NCBI GenBank assembly: GCA_963745595.1
Contig: CAVUYB010000008.1
Coordinates: 62,001-126,000, forward strand
DNA: 64,000 bases
DNA from: DASZUK01 sp963745595
Lineage (GTDB): Bacteria > Actinomycetota > Acidimicrobiia > Acidimicrobiales > RAAP-2
Reading direction: 5' to 3'
Within the stretch, counting starts at the first letter, position 1. Every line of letters begins with the position of its first letter. Under the pieces are notes generated by a model. It searched no databases, was not told where the DNA came from, and was given only the letters and a program-made list of their open reading frames with translations. A program made the position numbers and the translations under genes. Positions 40,363-49,086 of the stretch are shown piece after piece.

Positions 40363-42634
40363 CTCGCTCCGGCACCCGTTCGGCGGCGGAAACTTCTACC
40401 CGAAGCCATCGTCGGGCCGCCCACGCCCCAAGCACCGGAGCAAGGCCCGCCAGCCCCGCATCCGTCCCCGCCGCAACGTCAGCGTCGGTTCGTTCGTCGC
40501 GTCGCCCGAGGACCAGCCGTCACGACCGCTGCTCCGACTGCAGATCGTCGGCGTCATCGTCCTCGTCCTCTTCGTCGTCATGGTCCTGCGGCTCTGGAGC
40601 CTCCAGGTCATCGACGGCAAGTCGTACGCGGCCGTCGTCAACGCCAACCAGATCCGCACCGTCTCGGTCGACCCGCCCCGCGGTGTGATCGTCGACCGGC
40701 ACGACACGGTGCTCGCCGGCAACACGATCGAGACAGAGATCGTCCTCTCCCGGGCCGAGGCCACACAGCACCCGACAGTGATCGGCAAGGTCGCCGCCCT
40801 GGTCAACCAGACCCCCAAGCAGATCGAGGCCGCCCTGGCCGACAAGCAGTACAGCCCGTACGAGCCGGTGCCGATCCTCCAGAACGCCAAGCCGACAACC
40901 GTCCAGTACCTCGACACACACACCAGCGAGTTCCCCGGTGTCTCCGTCCAGCACGTCAGCCAGCGCCACTACCCTCAGGGCAACGGCACACTGGCCACCC
41001 ACGTCCTCGGCTACGTCGGGGCGATCACAGCCACATTCTTGAAGGCCCACCCGAACCAGGGCTACACACAGTCGACACAGGTCGGCAAGGCCGGGATCGA
41101 GTCCCAGTACGAGCCGTACCTGCGCGGCGTCCCCGGCAAACAGGAGCTCGAAGTCGACGCGTCCGGCGACGTCGTCGGCACGCTGAAACAGACCGCCGCC
41201 ACCCAGGGCGACACCGTCGTCCTCAACATCACAGCCGGCCTCCAGGCCGCGGCCCAGAACGCCCTGGCGTCCGACATGACCGCCGACAAGAAGACCAGGG
41301 ACCCCAGTACCGGGAAGCTCCCGGCGGCCACAAACGGTGCCGTCGTGGTCATGGACGCCGAGACCGGGGCCGTCCTGGCCCTGGCGTCGAACCCGACGTA
41401 CTCACTCGACACATGGGTCGGCGGCATCTCGACCGCGGCCTACCAGAACCTGTCCGCCGGCTGCCAGGGATCGTCCGGAGCCTGTCCGCTCAACGACTAC
41501 GCCATCCAGGGCCTGTACACCCCCGGGTCCACCTTCAAGTTGGCGACGGCCACCGCCGCCCTGCAGACCGGGCTCATCGGTCCCGAGACAACCATCAACG
41601 ACACCGGCACGTTCACGATCAAGACAACAACATGCAAGACCGGTGGCCCGGGCTGTTCGTTCAAGGACAACACAGCGTCCGACGCCGGGCGGGTAAACGT
41701 CTCCTCTGCGCTGACCAAGTCCGACGACTACTTCTTCTACACACTGGGCTACCGCTTCTACAAGACAGCGGGCAAGTACGGCGCCGACGCCATCCAGAAG
41801 ACGGCCAACTCGTACGGCTTCGGCCAGCTGACGACAGTCGACCTGCCCGACGAGGCCCAGGGCCGGGTCGACAGCGCGACAGAGGTGAAGAAGCTCCACC
41901 AGGAGACACCGAAGAACTTCCCGAACACAACGTGGTACGTCGGGAACAACGTCGAGATGGCCTTCGGCCAGGGCGGCACCGTCGTCACGCCGATCGAGGA
42001 GGCCCAGGCCTACGCCACGTTCGCCAACGGCGGCACCCGGTACCAGCCGCAGGTGGCGTCGGCGATCGTCACGCCGACCGGCCAGATCGTCAAGCGGTTC
42101 GCGCCGAAGGTCACGGGGAAGGTCACACTCTCCCCGGCCGACCACGCCGCCATGGCGGCCGGGTTCGCCGGGGTGGTGAACACACCCCACGGCACCGCGT
42201 ACCAGACCTTCCAGCAGATCTCCAAGGTGCCCAAGACATACCCGATCTCCGGCAAGACCGGGACGGCCGACGTGTCGAAGACAACAGCCAAGGAGCCGAA
42301 CGCCTGGTTCGTCGGCTTCGGCCCGACGAACACGACACACCAGTACGTGGTCGCCGTCGTCGTCAACCAGGGTGGCTACGGCGCCACAGCCGCCGCCCCG
42401 GCCGTCGCCAACATCTTCAACTACCTCTACTCGAATCCCGTCTCGTCGACACCCAAGGTCCCGACGGCCGCCGAGCAGCCGTCGACAACCCCGCCGACGA
42501 CGATCCCGCCGATCGGCACGCCGCCGCCGACGACCACCACGACGACGGCGCCCGGTGCCCCGGCGTCGCCGACCACGACGACGACAGCCGCCACAACCAC
42601 CACCACCCCGCCGAAAACAGGCACCGGCGGGTAG
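40352..42634 (+). CDS. mrdA: penicillin-binding protein 2 (elongation-specific transpeptidase)
   Basis: A 760-residue class B PBP. A basic Pro-rich cytoplasmic region (1-60) precedes one membrane helix (62-84), the dimerisation/pedestal domain, and the transpeptidase domain: Ser393-x-x-Lys396 (PGSTFKLA), Ser457-Asp-Asp (KSDDYFF, the SxD form of PBP2) and Lys635-Thr-Gly-Thr. The tail from about 695 is Thr/Pro-rich, probably wall-spanning. It crosslinks side-wall peptidoglycan with a RodA partner, but rodA is not next to it. Its Thr codons are very often ACA, unlike its cytoplasmic neighbours. Translation starts inside the third 26-bp repeat. Confidence 0.96.
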   Translation: MSRRSLRHPFGGGNFYPKPSSGRPRPKHRSKARQPRIRPRRNVSVGSFVASPEDQPSRPLLRLQIVGVIVLVLFVVMVLRLWSLQVIDGKSYAAVVNANQIRTVSVDPPRGVIVDRHDTVLAGNTIETEIVLSRAEATQHPTVIGKVAALVNQTPKQIEAALADKQYSPYEPVPILQNAKPTTVQYLDTHTSEFPGVSVQHVSQRHYPQGNGTLATHVLGYVGAITATFLKAHPNQGYTQSTQVGKAGIESQYEPYLRGVPGKQELEVDASGDVVGTLKQTAATQGDTVVLNITAGLQAAAQNALASDMTADKKTRDPSTGKLPAATNGAVVVMDAETGAVLALASNPTYSLDTWVGGISTAAYQNLSAGCQGSSGACPLNDYAIQGLYTPGSTFKLATATAALQTGLIGPETTINDTGTFTIKTTTCKTGGPGCSFKDNTASDAGRVNVSSALTKSDDYFFYTLGYRFYKTAGKYGADAIQKTANSYGFGQLTTVDLPDEAQGRVDSATEVKKLHQETPKNFPNTTWYVGNNVEMAFGQGGTVVTPIEEAQAYATFANGGTRYQPQVASAIVTPTGQIVKRFAPKVTGKVTLSPADHAAMAAGFAGVVNTPHGTAYQTFQQISKVPKTYPISGKTGTADVSKTTAKEPNAWFVGFGPTNTTHQYVVAVVVNQGGYGATAAAPAVANIFNYLYSNPVSSTPKVPTAAEQPSTTPPTTIPPIGTPPPTTTTTTAPGAPASPTTTTTAATTTTTPPKTGTGG

Positions 42635-42677
42635 CCGGTCGGGCCCCGTCGGGGGACCCCCGTAGACTCGGTAGCCG

Positions 42678-44633
42678 ATGGGATCGCTCTGGCCGCAGGT
42701 CGAACAGCTGCTGATGGGCGTCCAGAAGCCGGCCCGGTACATCGGGGGTGAGCAGGGCGCCCGCCAGCCGGTCCACGGCCCCGGCCAGGTCGCCTGGCTG
42801 CTCCTCTATCCCGACACGTACGAGATCGGGCTGCCGAACCAGGGCCTGCAGATCCTCTACGAGCTGCTCAACGAGCGATCCGACGCGGTCGCCGAGCGGG
42901 CCTACGCCCCGTGGGTCGACATGGAGGCCGCCATGCGAGCGGCCGCAGTGCCGCTGTTCTCGGTCGAGAACCACCTGCCGGCCCGGGCGTTCGACGTCCT
43001 CGCCTTCAACCTGTCGGCCGAGCTCGTCTACACGAACGTCCTCAACCTGATCGACCTCGCCGGCGTGCCGCTGCACGCGGCCGAGCGCGGGCCCGCCGAC
43101 CCGCTGGTCGTCGCCGGCGGCCACTGCACGTACAACCCCGAGCCGCTGGCCGACTTCGTCGACGCCTTCGTCCTCGGCGATGGCGAGGAGGCCGTCGGCG
43201 ACGTGACCGACGTCCTCGCGCCGTGGTTGGCCCGCCCGGTCGACGAGCGCGACCGCCGCGACGTCCTCGTCGCCCTGGCCGGGGTCGACGGGGTCTACGT
43301 CCCGAGCCTCTACCGCCCCCGCTACGACGGCGGCCGGCTCGTCGCCACCGAGCCGGTCGTCCCCGGCGTCCCCGAGCGGGTCGAGAAGCGGACGATCGCC
43401 GACCTGGCCGACTGGCCGTACCCCAAGCAGCAGCTCGTGCCGTTGACCGAGGTCGTCCACGACCGGCTGAACGTCGAGGTCTTCCGCGGCTGCACCCGCG
43501 GCTGCCGGTTCTGCCAGGCCGGGATGATCACCCGCCCGGTCCGCGAGCGCCCGGCCGCCCAGGTCCGCCAGATGGTCAGCGACGGCCTCGAGCGGACCGG
43601 CTACGACGAGGTCGCGCTGACGTCGCTGTCGACCGCCGACTTCTCCGACATCGAGGACACCGTCCGCGACATCGTCGACGACCCGCGCCACGGCGAGCGG
43701 GTGTCCGTCAGCCTGCCGAGCCTGCGGGTCGACGCCTTCACCGTCGGCACCGCCGCCCAGATCCAGCGGGTGCGGCGGACCGGTCTGACGTTCGCCCCCG
43801 AGGGCGGGACGTGGCGTATGCGGCAGGTCATCAACAAGCTGATCCGGGAAGAGGACCTGTACGCCGCGGTCGACGCCGCCTTCAGTCAGGGCTGGCGCCG
43901 GGTCAAGCTCTATTTCCTGATCGGCCTGCCGACCGAGCAGGACGAGGACGTCGTCGGCATCGCCGAGCTCGGCAAACGCTGCGTCGAGATCGGCCGGCGG
44001 TACCACCCCACCGTCACCGTGACCGCGTCCGTCGGCGGCTTCGTGCCGAAGCCGCACACGCCGTTCCAGTGGTTCGGCCAGACGACCGTCGCCGAGCTCC
44101 ACCGCAAGGTCGTCGTCCTGCGTAACGCCGCCCGGGGCATCCGCGGGCTGACGATCCGCTGGCACGATCCCGAGGCCACCGCGGCCGAGGGCATCGCCAG
44201 CCGCGGCGACCGCCGGGTCGGCGCGGTCATCGAGCGCGTCTGGCGGGCTGGCGGCACGTTCCAGGAGTGGACCGAGCAGTTCGACCTGGACCGGTGGGAA
44301 GAGGCGCTGGCCGCCGAGGGGCTGTCCCTCGACGACATCGTCTACCGCCACCGACACGCCGACGAGGCCCTCCCGTGGGACCACATCTCGGCCGGCCTGC
44401 ACCGGGACTTCCTCTGGGAGGACTGGGAGCAGGCCCTCGCCGGCGCCGGGCTGGAGGACTGCCGGTGGACCCCGTGCTACGACTGCGGCGCCTGCACCGG
44501 CTTCGGGCTCGAGCACGTCGTCGCCTCGCCGGTGCCACCGGCCGGCGGGAGCCAGGGGACCGGGCAGGACCTGGCGACCGGCGGCCGCGTCCCCGTCGAG
44601 CTCCTCGCCGCCCGCCCGGCCCCGACCGGATGA
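42678..44633 (+). CDS. TIGR03960 family B12-binding radical SAM protein
   Basis: A 651-residue iron-sulfur protein. The N-terminal part resembles a cobalamin-binding fold (LLLYPDTYEIGLPNQGLQIL; VVAGGHCTYNPEPLADFVDAF). The radical SAM cluster Cys are Cys272, Cys276 and Cys279 (FRGCTRGCRFCQAG). A later GTWRMRQVINKLIREEDL and a C-terminal CYDCGACTG cluster match TIGR03960. It always pairs with the DUF2344 protein, with which it overlaps by 4 bases here. In some bacteria this pair is fused; its reaction is unknown, with RNA or ribosome modification suspected from the rne/rplU context. Confidence 0.92.
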   Translation: MGSLWPQVEQLLMGVQKPARYIGGEQGARQPVHGPGQVAWLLLYPDTYEIGLPNQGLQILYELLNERSDAVAERAYAPWVDMEAAMRAAAVPLFSVENHLPARAFDVLAFNLSAELVYTNVLNLIDLAGVPLHAAERGPADPLVVAGGHCTYNPEPLADFVDAFVLGDGEEAVGDVTDVLAPWLARPVDERDRRDVLVALAGVDGVYVPSLYRPRYDGGRLVATEPVVPGVPERVEKRTIADLADWPYPKQQLVPLTEVVHDRLNVEVFRGCTRGCRFCQAGMITRPVRERPAAQVRQMVSDGLERTGYDEVALTSLSTADFSDIEDTVRDIVDDPRHGERVSVSLPSLRVDAFTVGTAAQIQRVRRTGLTFAPEGGTWRMRQVINKLIREEDLYAAVDAAFSQGWRRVKLYFLIGLPTEQDEDVVGIAELGKRCVEIGRRYHPTVTVTASVGGFVPKPHTPFQWFGQTTVAELHRKVVVLRNAARGIRGLTIRWHDPEATAAEGIASRGDRRVGAVIERVWRAGGTFQEWTEQFDLDRWEEALAAEGLSLDDIVYRHRHADEALPWDHISAGLHRDFLWEDWEQALAGAGLEDCRWTPCYDCGACTGFGLEHVVASPVPPAGGSQGTGQDLATGGRVPVELLAARPAPTG

Positions 44634-45490
44634 CCCCGCCCGAGCTGCCCGCCACCGGAGAGGGGGCGAACGGGGCTCCCGCCGGGCAACGACAGAGCCT
44701 CCGGTTCCGCTACAGCAAGCTCGGCAAGATCCGGTTCACGAGCCAACGCGACGTCGCCCGGATGTGGGAGCGGGCGTTCCGCCGGGTCCGGTTGCCGGTC
44801 GCCTGGTCCGCCGGGTTCTCGCCCCGGCCGCTGCTCAGCTTCGGGCTGGCCCTGCCGACCGGCGCCGAGTCGCTCGGCGAGTACCTCGACGTGCGCCTCG
44901 ACGTCGGCGAGGGGGGGGAGCACCACTCGGGAGCCCCCGGCGAGATCCTGCTCGGGAGCCCGGCGGGGCTCTCCGATCTCACCGACCGGTTGTCCGAGAT
45001 GCTACCGGACGGGATCACCGTCCAGGCCGCCGCCTTCATCGCGGATGACGGTACCTCTCTGCAGCAGGAGGTATCATCTTGTACCTGGGACCTGGAGGTA
45101 TTCGGTTTGACCGCAGACGAGCTGGCGACGCGGGTCGAGCAGTTGCTCGACGCTCCGAGCGTCGTCGTCCGGCGAGTGCGGAAGGGCCGCTCCGTGGAAG
45201 ATGATCTCCGCCCAGCGGTACGGACGCTGTCGCTCGTGCCCGAACAGGCGCTCGTCCCCGACGAGGGAGGCCTCGAAGGGGGACCGTGGCGCCTTCGGGC
45301 GGAGCTGGCGACCCAACCGCGTGGGGTCCGACCCGGAGAATTGCTGGAAGGGCTCGGTGCCGGCCTCGTGCTGGCCCGAGCTCGTAGAACACACCAATGG
45401 ATCGAGCGCGACGGCGCCCGGTGGGAGCCGCTCGGAGCCGGCCTTCCCGAACCGGCGCCCGCGCCGCACGCCGCAGGGCGTGCGTCATGA
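44630..45490 (+). CDS. TIGR03936/DUF2344 family radical-SAM-associated protein
   Basis: A 286-residue protein. LRFRYSKLGKIRFTSQRDVARMWERAFRR is the family start; PVAWSAGFSPRPLLSFGLALPTGAESLGEYLDV continues it. The rest is less conserved. Codon use changes sharply at about 45040: from there to the end the codons are looser (GTA, TCA, TGT, AGA), unlike the first half and the flanking genes. ATGA overlap with the radical SAM gene. Confidence 0.9.
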   Translation: MTPPELPATGEGANGAPAGQRQSLRFRYSKLGKIRFTSQRDVARMWERAFRRVRLPVAWSAGFSPRPLLSFGLALPTGAESLGEYLDVRLDVGEGGEHHSGAPGEILLGSPAGLSDLTDRLSEMLPDGITVQAAAFIADDGTSLQQEVSSCTWDLEVFGLTADELATRVEQLLDAPSVVVRRVRKGRSVEDDLRPAVRTLSLVPEQALVPDEGGLEGGPWRLRAELATQPRGVRPGELLEGLGAGLVLARARRTHQWIERDGARWEPLGAGLPEPAPAPHAAGRAS

Positions 45491-45514
45491 GCTGCACGAG
45501 GAGGGACTTCCCTC

Positions 45515-47383
45515 ATGTCCGAGTCCGAGAACGGACGGCCCACTCCCGGGCCCGCCGGTACGAACGGGGCCGCGGACGGCCCCGCGCCTACAGAGAACGG
45601 GGCTTCACGGGGCGCCGACCCGGGTAACGGCTCGCCGACCGCGGCCGGCCGGACCGGCGTCGCTGCGCCGGCGGCCAAGCCGCGGATCGGCGACACCCGA
45701 CCGGCCCCGTCGACCCCACCGGGCCACCGTCCGGCCCCGCCACCCGCGGGCAACCTGCCGGGGGCGAACCAGCCGACCGGCAGTCCACCAGCGGACGACC
45801 CGCGGCCGGTGGCGGCCCCCGCCGCGGCCGGGTCGGCCTCGAACGGCTCGCCGGCGCCCACCGCCCGGAGGTCGCCGCCGCCCAGCACACCTAGGACCGG
45901 CACACCTACGACCAGTACGCCTACGACCGGTGCACCGCGGGCCAGTGGTGCCGCCCGGGCCGGCGCGGCTCGGGCCGGTGACGCGTCGGCGGCCGACGCC
46001 GACGCCGATGCCGACACAGGCGCGGACGAAGGTTCCGGTTCGGGCGACGGTCAGGCTCGGCGGAGCCGCCGCCGCCGTGGCGGCCGCGATCGCAAGGGTC
46101 GCTCCGTCGGTCGGTATCTCATGTGCGTCCACGTCCAGCCGGGCCTGGCCCAGATCGCCATGCTCGAGGGCCGGTCGCTCGTCGAGCACTACGTCTCCCG
46201 GGCGGCCGACGAGACGACGCAGATCGACGGGAACATCTACCGCGGTCGCGTCCAGAACGTCCTCCCCGGCATGGAGGCCGCGTTCGTCGACATCGGCATC
46301 CCGAAGAACGCAGTCCTCTACCGCGGCGACGTCCGCTACGACGTCGACGACGTCGACGGGTCCGGCCAGGGCCAGAAGGCCCAACCCCGCATCGAACAGG
46401 TGCTCCGGGCCGGCCAGACCATCCTCTGCCAGGTCACGAAGAACCCGATCGGCGCCAAGGGCGCCCGGCTGACCCAGGAGGTCTCGCTGCCCGGTCGGTT
46501 TGCCGTTCTCGTCCCGAACTCCAGCGCGTTCGGCATCTCGAAGCGGCTGGGCGACAACGAGCGACGCCGGCTGCGCAAGATCATCGACGACGTCCGGCCG
46601 GCCGGCCACGGCCTCATCGTCCGGACGGCCGCCGAAGGGGCGTCGGAGGACGAGCTCCGTCGGGACGTCAACGGGCTGCTCCAGCAGTGGAACGCCATCG
46701 ACGCCGAGGCTCGCCGCTCCGACAACCCCGGCCTCCTCTACCGGGAGCCGGACCTGACCGTCCGGCTCCTGCGCGAAGAGCTGAACAACGAGTACCGGGG
46801 CGTCATCATCGACGACCACACCCTTTACGAGCAGGTCCGCGGCTATGTCGCCACCGTCAGCCCCGAGCTGGCCGACCGGGTCGAGTACTACGACCCCGAG
46901 GCCGAGGCCCAGCCGCTGTTCGAGCGCTACCACGTGCACGAGCAGCTGCACAAGGCCCTCGACCGCAAGGTGTGGCTGCCGTCCGGCGGTTCGCTCATCA
47001 TCGAGCGGACCGAGGCGCTGACCGTCATCGACGTCAACACCGGCAAGAACGTCGGCAAGACGAACCTCGAAGAGACCGTCTACCGCAACAACCTCGAAGC
47101 CGCCGAGGAGGTCGCCCGCCAGCTCCGGCTGCGCGACATCGGCGGGATCATCGTCATCGACTTCATCGACATGGAGATCCGCGAGAACCGCGACAAGGTC
47201 GCCACCGCCCTGCGCAACGCCCTGGCCAGAGACAAGACCCGGACCCAGGTCTTCGACATCTCCGAGCTCGGACTCGTCGAGATGACCCGGAAACGGATCT
47301 CCGAGGGGCTCATCGAGTCGCTGTCGACCGTCTGCGAGGTCTGCAACGGCCGCGGGATCGTCCTCGACGCGTCCGCGCTGTAG
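45515..47383 (+). CDS. rne: ribonuclease E/G family protein
   Basis: A 622-residue endoribonuclease. The first ~170 residues are Pro/Ala/Gly-rich and disordered, ending in a basic patch (RRSRRRRGGRDRKGRS). The catalytic core follows: S1 domain (RVQNVLPGMEAAFVDIGIPKNAVLY), RNase H-like part, and TVIDVNTGKNVGK with the DVNTGK metal Asp. VCEVCNGRG is the zinc-link. It processes rRNA and decays mRNA. Its place before rplU and rpmA is conserved in Actinobacteria. Its TAG stop and a second TAG 13 bases later (47394) lie in two similar 13-bp units. Confidence 0.93.
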   Translation: MSESENGRPTPGPAGTNGAADGPAPTENGASRGADPGNGSPTAAGRTGVAAPAAKPRIGDTRPAPSTPPGHRPAPPPAGNLPGANQPTGSPPADDPRPVAAPAAAGSASNGSPAPTARRSPPPSTPRTGTPTTSTPTTGAPRASGAARAGAARAGDASAADADADADTGADEGSGSGDGQARRSRRRRGGRDRKGRSVGRYLMCVHVQPGLAQIAMLEGRSLVEHYVSRAADETTQIDGNIYRGRVQNVLPGMEAAFVDIGIPKNAVLYRGDVRYDVDDVDGSGQGQKAQPRIEQVLRAGQTILCQVTKNPIGAKGARLTQEVSLPGRFAVLVPNSSAFGISKRLGDNERRRLRKIIDDVRPAGHGLIVRTAAEGASEDELRRDVNGLLQQWNAIDAEARRSDNPGLLYREPDLTVRLLREELNNEYRGVIIDDHTLYEQVRGYVATVSPELADRVEYYDPEAEAQPLFERYHVHEQLHKALDRKVWLPSGGSLIIERTEALTVIDVNTGKNVGKTNLEETVYRNNLEAAEEVARQLRLRDIGGIIVIDFIDMEIRENRDKVATALRNALARDKTRTQVFDISELGLVEMTRKRISEGLIESLSTVCEVCNGRGIVLDASAL

Positions 47384-47424
47384 GGCCGCCGGGTAGGGCG
47401 GGCGGCGACCCGCGCTCGATGCGC

Positions 47425-47430
47425 TAACAT
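47425..47430 (+). promoter_or_regulatory. candidate -10 box before rplU
   Basis: TAACAT lies 9 bases before ATG 47440, in an AT-richer gap after rne. Confidence 0.3.
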
Positions 47431-47439
47431 TCCCAGCTC

Positions 47440-47751
47440 ATGTACGCAGTGATCCGGACCGGTGGAAAGCAGGAACGAGTGGCCGAGGGCCAGCGTCTGC
47501 GCGTCGAGCTTCTTGGTGAGGCCGTCGGCGCCAGCGTGACGCTGGAGCCGGTGCTCCTCGTCGACGGCGAGACCGTCCTGGCCACGCCCGAGCAGCTCTC
47601 GGGCGTCACCGTGACCGCCCAGATCGTCGGCGAGGAACTGGGGCCCAAGATCAACGCCATGACGTACAAGTCGAAGACGAACCAGCGCCGCCGTTGGGGG
47701 CACCGCCAGCGCTACGCCACGGTGGAGATCACCTCCATCGCCGCCGGCTGA
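47440..47751 (+). CDS. rplU: 50S ribosomal protein L21
   Basis: A 103-residue protein, full length. YAVIRTGGKQERVAEGQRLRVE opens it; KSKTNQRRRWGHRQRYATVEI near the end is the rRNA-binding L21 signature. It sits in domain I of 23S rRNA. rpmA follows after 31 bases in the universal L21-L27 order. Confidence 0.97.
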   Translation: MYAVIRTGGKQERVAEGQRLRVELLGEAVGASVTLEPVLLVDGETVLATPEQLSGVTVTAQIVGEELGPKINAMTYKSKTNQRRRWGHRQRYATVEITSIAAG

Positions 47752-47782
47752 CCCTGACCGCGCCGAACGGAGAGGAACCGAG

Positions 47783-48034
47783 ATGTCCAAAACCAAGGGT
47801 GGCGGCTCGACCCGGAACGGCCGGGACTCGAACGCCCAGCGACTCGGCGTCAAGACCTTCGACGGCACCGCGGTGACCGCCGGTTCGATCCTCGTTCGCC
47901 AGCGCGGCACCCGGTTCCACCCCGGCATCAACGTCGGTCGCGGTGGCGACGACACGCTCTTCGCCCTGGCCGACGGTGTCGTGAAGTTCGGCATGCGCAA
48001 GGACCGCAAGCTCGTCGACGTTCTTCCCGGCTGA
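47783..48034 (+). CDS. rpmA: 50S ribosomal protein L27
   Basis: An 83-residue protein. SKTKGGGSTRNGRDSNAQRLGVK is the conserved N-terminus that reaches the peptidyl-transferase centre, and GSILVRQRGTRFHPG the core. AGAGGAA precedes ATG 47783. There is no N-terminal prepeptide of the Firmicutes kind. Its stop starts a 16-bp tandem repeat. Confidence 0.97.
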   Translation: MSKTKGGGSTRNGRDSNAQRLGVKTFDGTAVTAGSILVRQRGTRFHPGINVGRGGDDTLFALADGVVKFGMRKDRKLVDVLPG

Positions 48035-48109
48035 GCTCCGGTTCGGCTGAGCGTTCGCCCAGCTGGGCTCCGGTCCAGCTGAGCTCCGGTCCGGTTGACC
48101 GGCCGGATG
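48030..48109 (+). repeat. four to five 16-bp tandem repeats carrying the stop codon
   Basis: Units start at 48030, 48046, 48062, 48078 and, degenerate, 48094. The first and fourth share GCTGAGCTCCGGT. TGA occurs at 48032 (the rpmA stop), 48048, 48080 and 48096; in the third unit it is TGG. The 77 bases between rpmA and the convergent purine nucleoside phosphorylase gene consist almost only of this repeat. Confidence 0.85.
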
Positions 48110-48111
48110 CC

Positions 48112-48999
48112 TCAATCCGACGCGTCGGCGGACGATGCCGGCTTTCCGGTCACGGTCAGCTTTTCGATCACGCCGCGGACGATCCGGGCCACTGACTCGA
48201 CCGTCCGTCCGGCGGCGATCGGCACCTCGTCGACGTCGATCGGACCGGGCGCGGTGCCGGCCGCCGGGTTCGTGACGACGGCCAGGCCGAGGACGTCGGC
48301 TCCGAGGTGGCGGGCGGCGATCGCCTCCGGCACCGTCGACATACCGACGACGTCGGCGCCGAGCGCCGCCAGCATCCGGATCTCGGCTGGCGTCTCGAAA
48401 TGCGGGCCGGCCATCTGGGCGTAGACGCCCTCGGGGAGCGTCGGGTCGACCTCGTGGGCCAGCGCCCGCAGCTGCGGCGACCAGGCGTCGGTGAGGTCGA
48501 GGAACGGTGAGCCGTGCGGGTGGCCGGCCGGGATGCCGGCCAGCGGCGAGCTGGCCGTGAGGTTGAGATGGTCGGCGATGGCGACGACCGTGCCGACCGG
48601 GAACGCCGGGTTGATCCCACCGACGCAGCACGTGAGGACGACCGTGTGACAGCCGGCCGCCATCGCCATCCGTACCGGGTGGACGACCTCCGTCGGCGTC
48701 CGGCCCTCGTAGAGGTGGAGGCGCCCGGCCGTGACGAGCAGCCGCGTCGGGCCGACGTCGATCGGCCAGATCTCCGGGCGGTGGCCCATCGCGGTGAAGC
48801 GCGGGAACCACGGCATCGTCGCCAGATCGATCGGTGGGCTATCGGCGCCCAGGAGCTCGGCCACCGGCGACAGGCCGGTCCCGAGCACGACGAGGACGTC
48901 GTGGGCCTCCCGACCGGTGTTCCGCAGCAGCTCCCGGGCGGCCAACCGGGCCTGTTCGAACGGGTCCGCGCCATGGGCGCCCGGGGTCGTCGTCGGCAT
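48112..48999 (-). CDS. purine nucleoside phosphorylase, class I trimeric type
   Basis: A 295-residue enzyme splitting purine nucleosides with phosphate. VLVVLGTGLSPVAELL (phosphate loop), GRLHLYEGRTPTEVVHP, CCVGGINPAFPVGTVV and AQMAGPHFETPAEIRML with the base-binding Glu follow the PunA order; GADVVGMSTVPEAIAA continues. ATG 48999 has TAGCAT 6 bases upstream. It is divergent from the DtxR-like regulator. With the amidohydrolase beyond it, it suggests purine salvage. The related MTA phosphorylases are the main alternative. Confidence 0.9.
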   Translation of the reverse strand: MPTTTPGAHGADPFEQARLAARELLRNTGREAHDVLVVLGTGLSPVAELLGADSPPIDLATMPWFPRFTAMGHRPEIWPIDVGPTRLLVTAGRLHLYEGRTPTEVVHPVRMAMAAGCHTVVLTCCVGGINPAFPVGTVVAIADHLNLTASSPLAGIPAGHPHGSPFLDLTDAWSPQLRALAHEVDPTLPEGVYAQMAGPHFETPAEIRMLAALGADVVGMSTVPEAIAARHLGADVLGLAVVTNPAAGTAPGPIDVDEVPIAAGRTVESVARIVRGVIEKLTVTGKPASSADASD

Positions 49000-49005
49000 C
49001 GGGCC

Positions 49006-49011
49006 ATGCTA
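49006..49011 (-). promoter_or_regulatory. candidate -10 box of the purine nucleoside phosphorylase gene
   Basis: On the minus strand TAGCAT lies 6 bases before ATG 48999. Confidence 0.45.
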
Positions 49012-49073
49012 GGTGCCGGCCCTCCGCGCCGACGTCTCGGTGCCGGTCAGGCAACGGCCGTCGTGGCCACCGG

Positions 49074-49079
49074 TAGGAT
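49074..49079 (+). promoter_or_regulatory. candidate -10 box of the DtxR-like gene
   Basis: TAGGAT lies 7 bases before GTG 49087. Confidence 0.4.
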
Positions 49080-49086
49080 CACGGAT

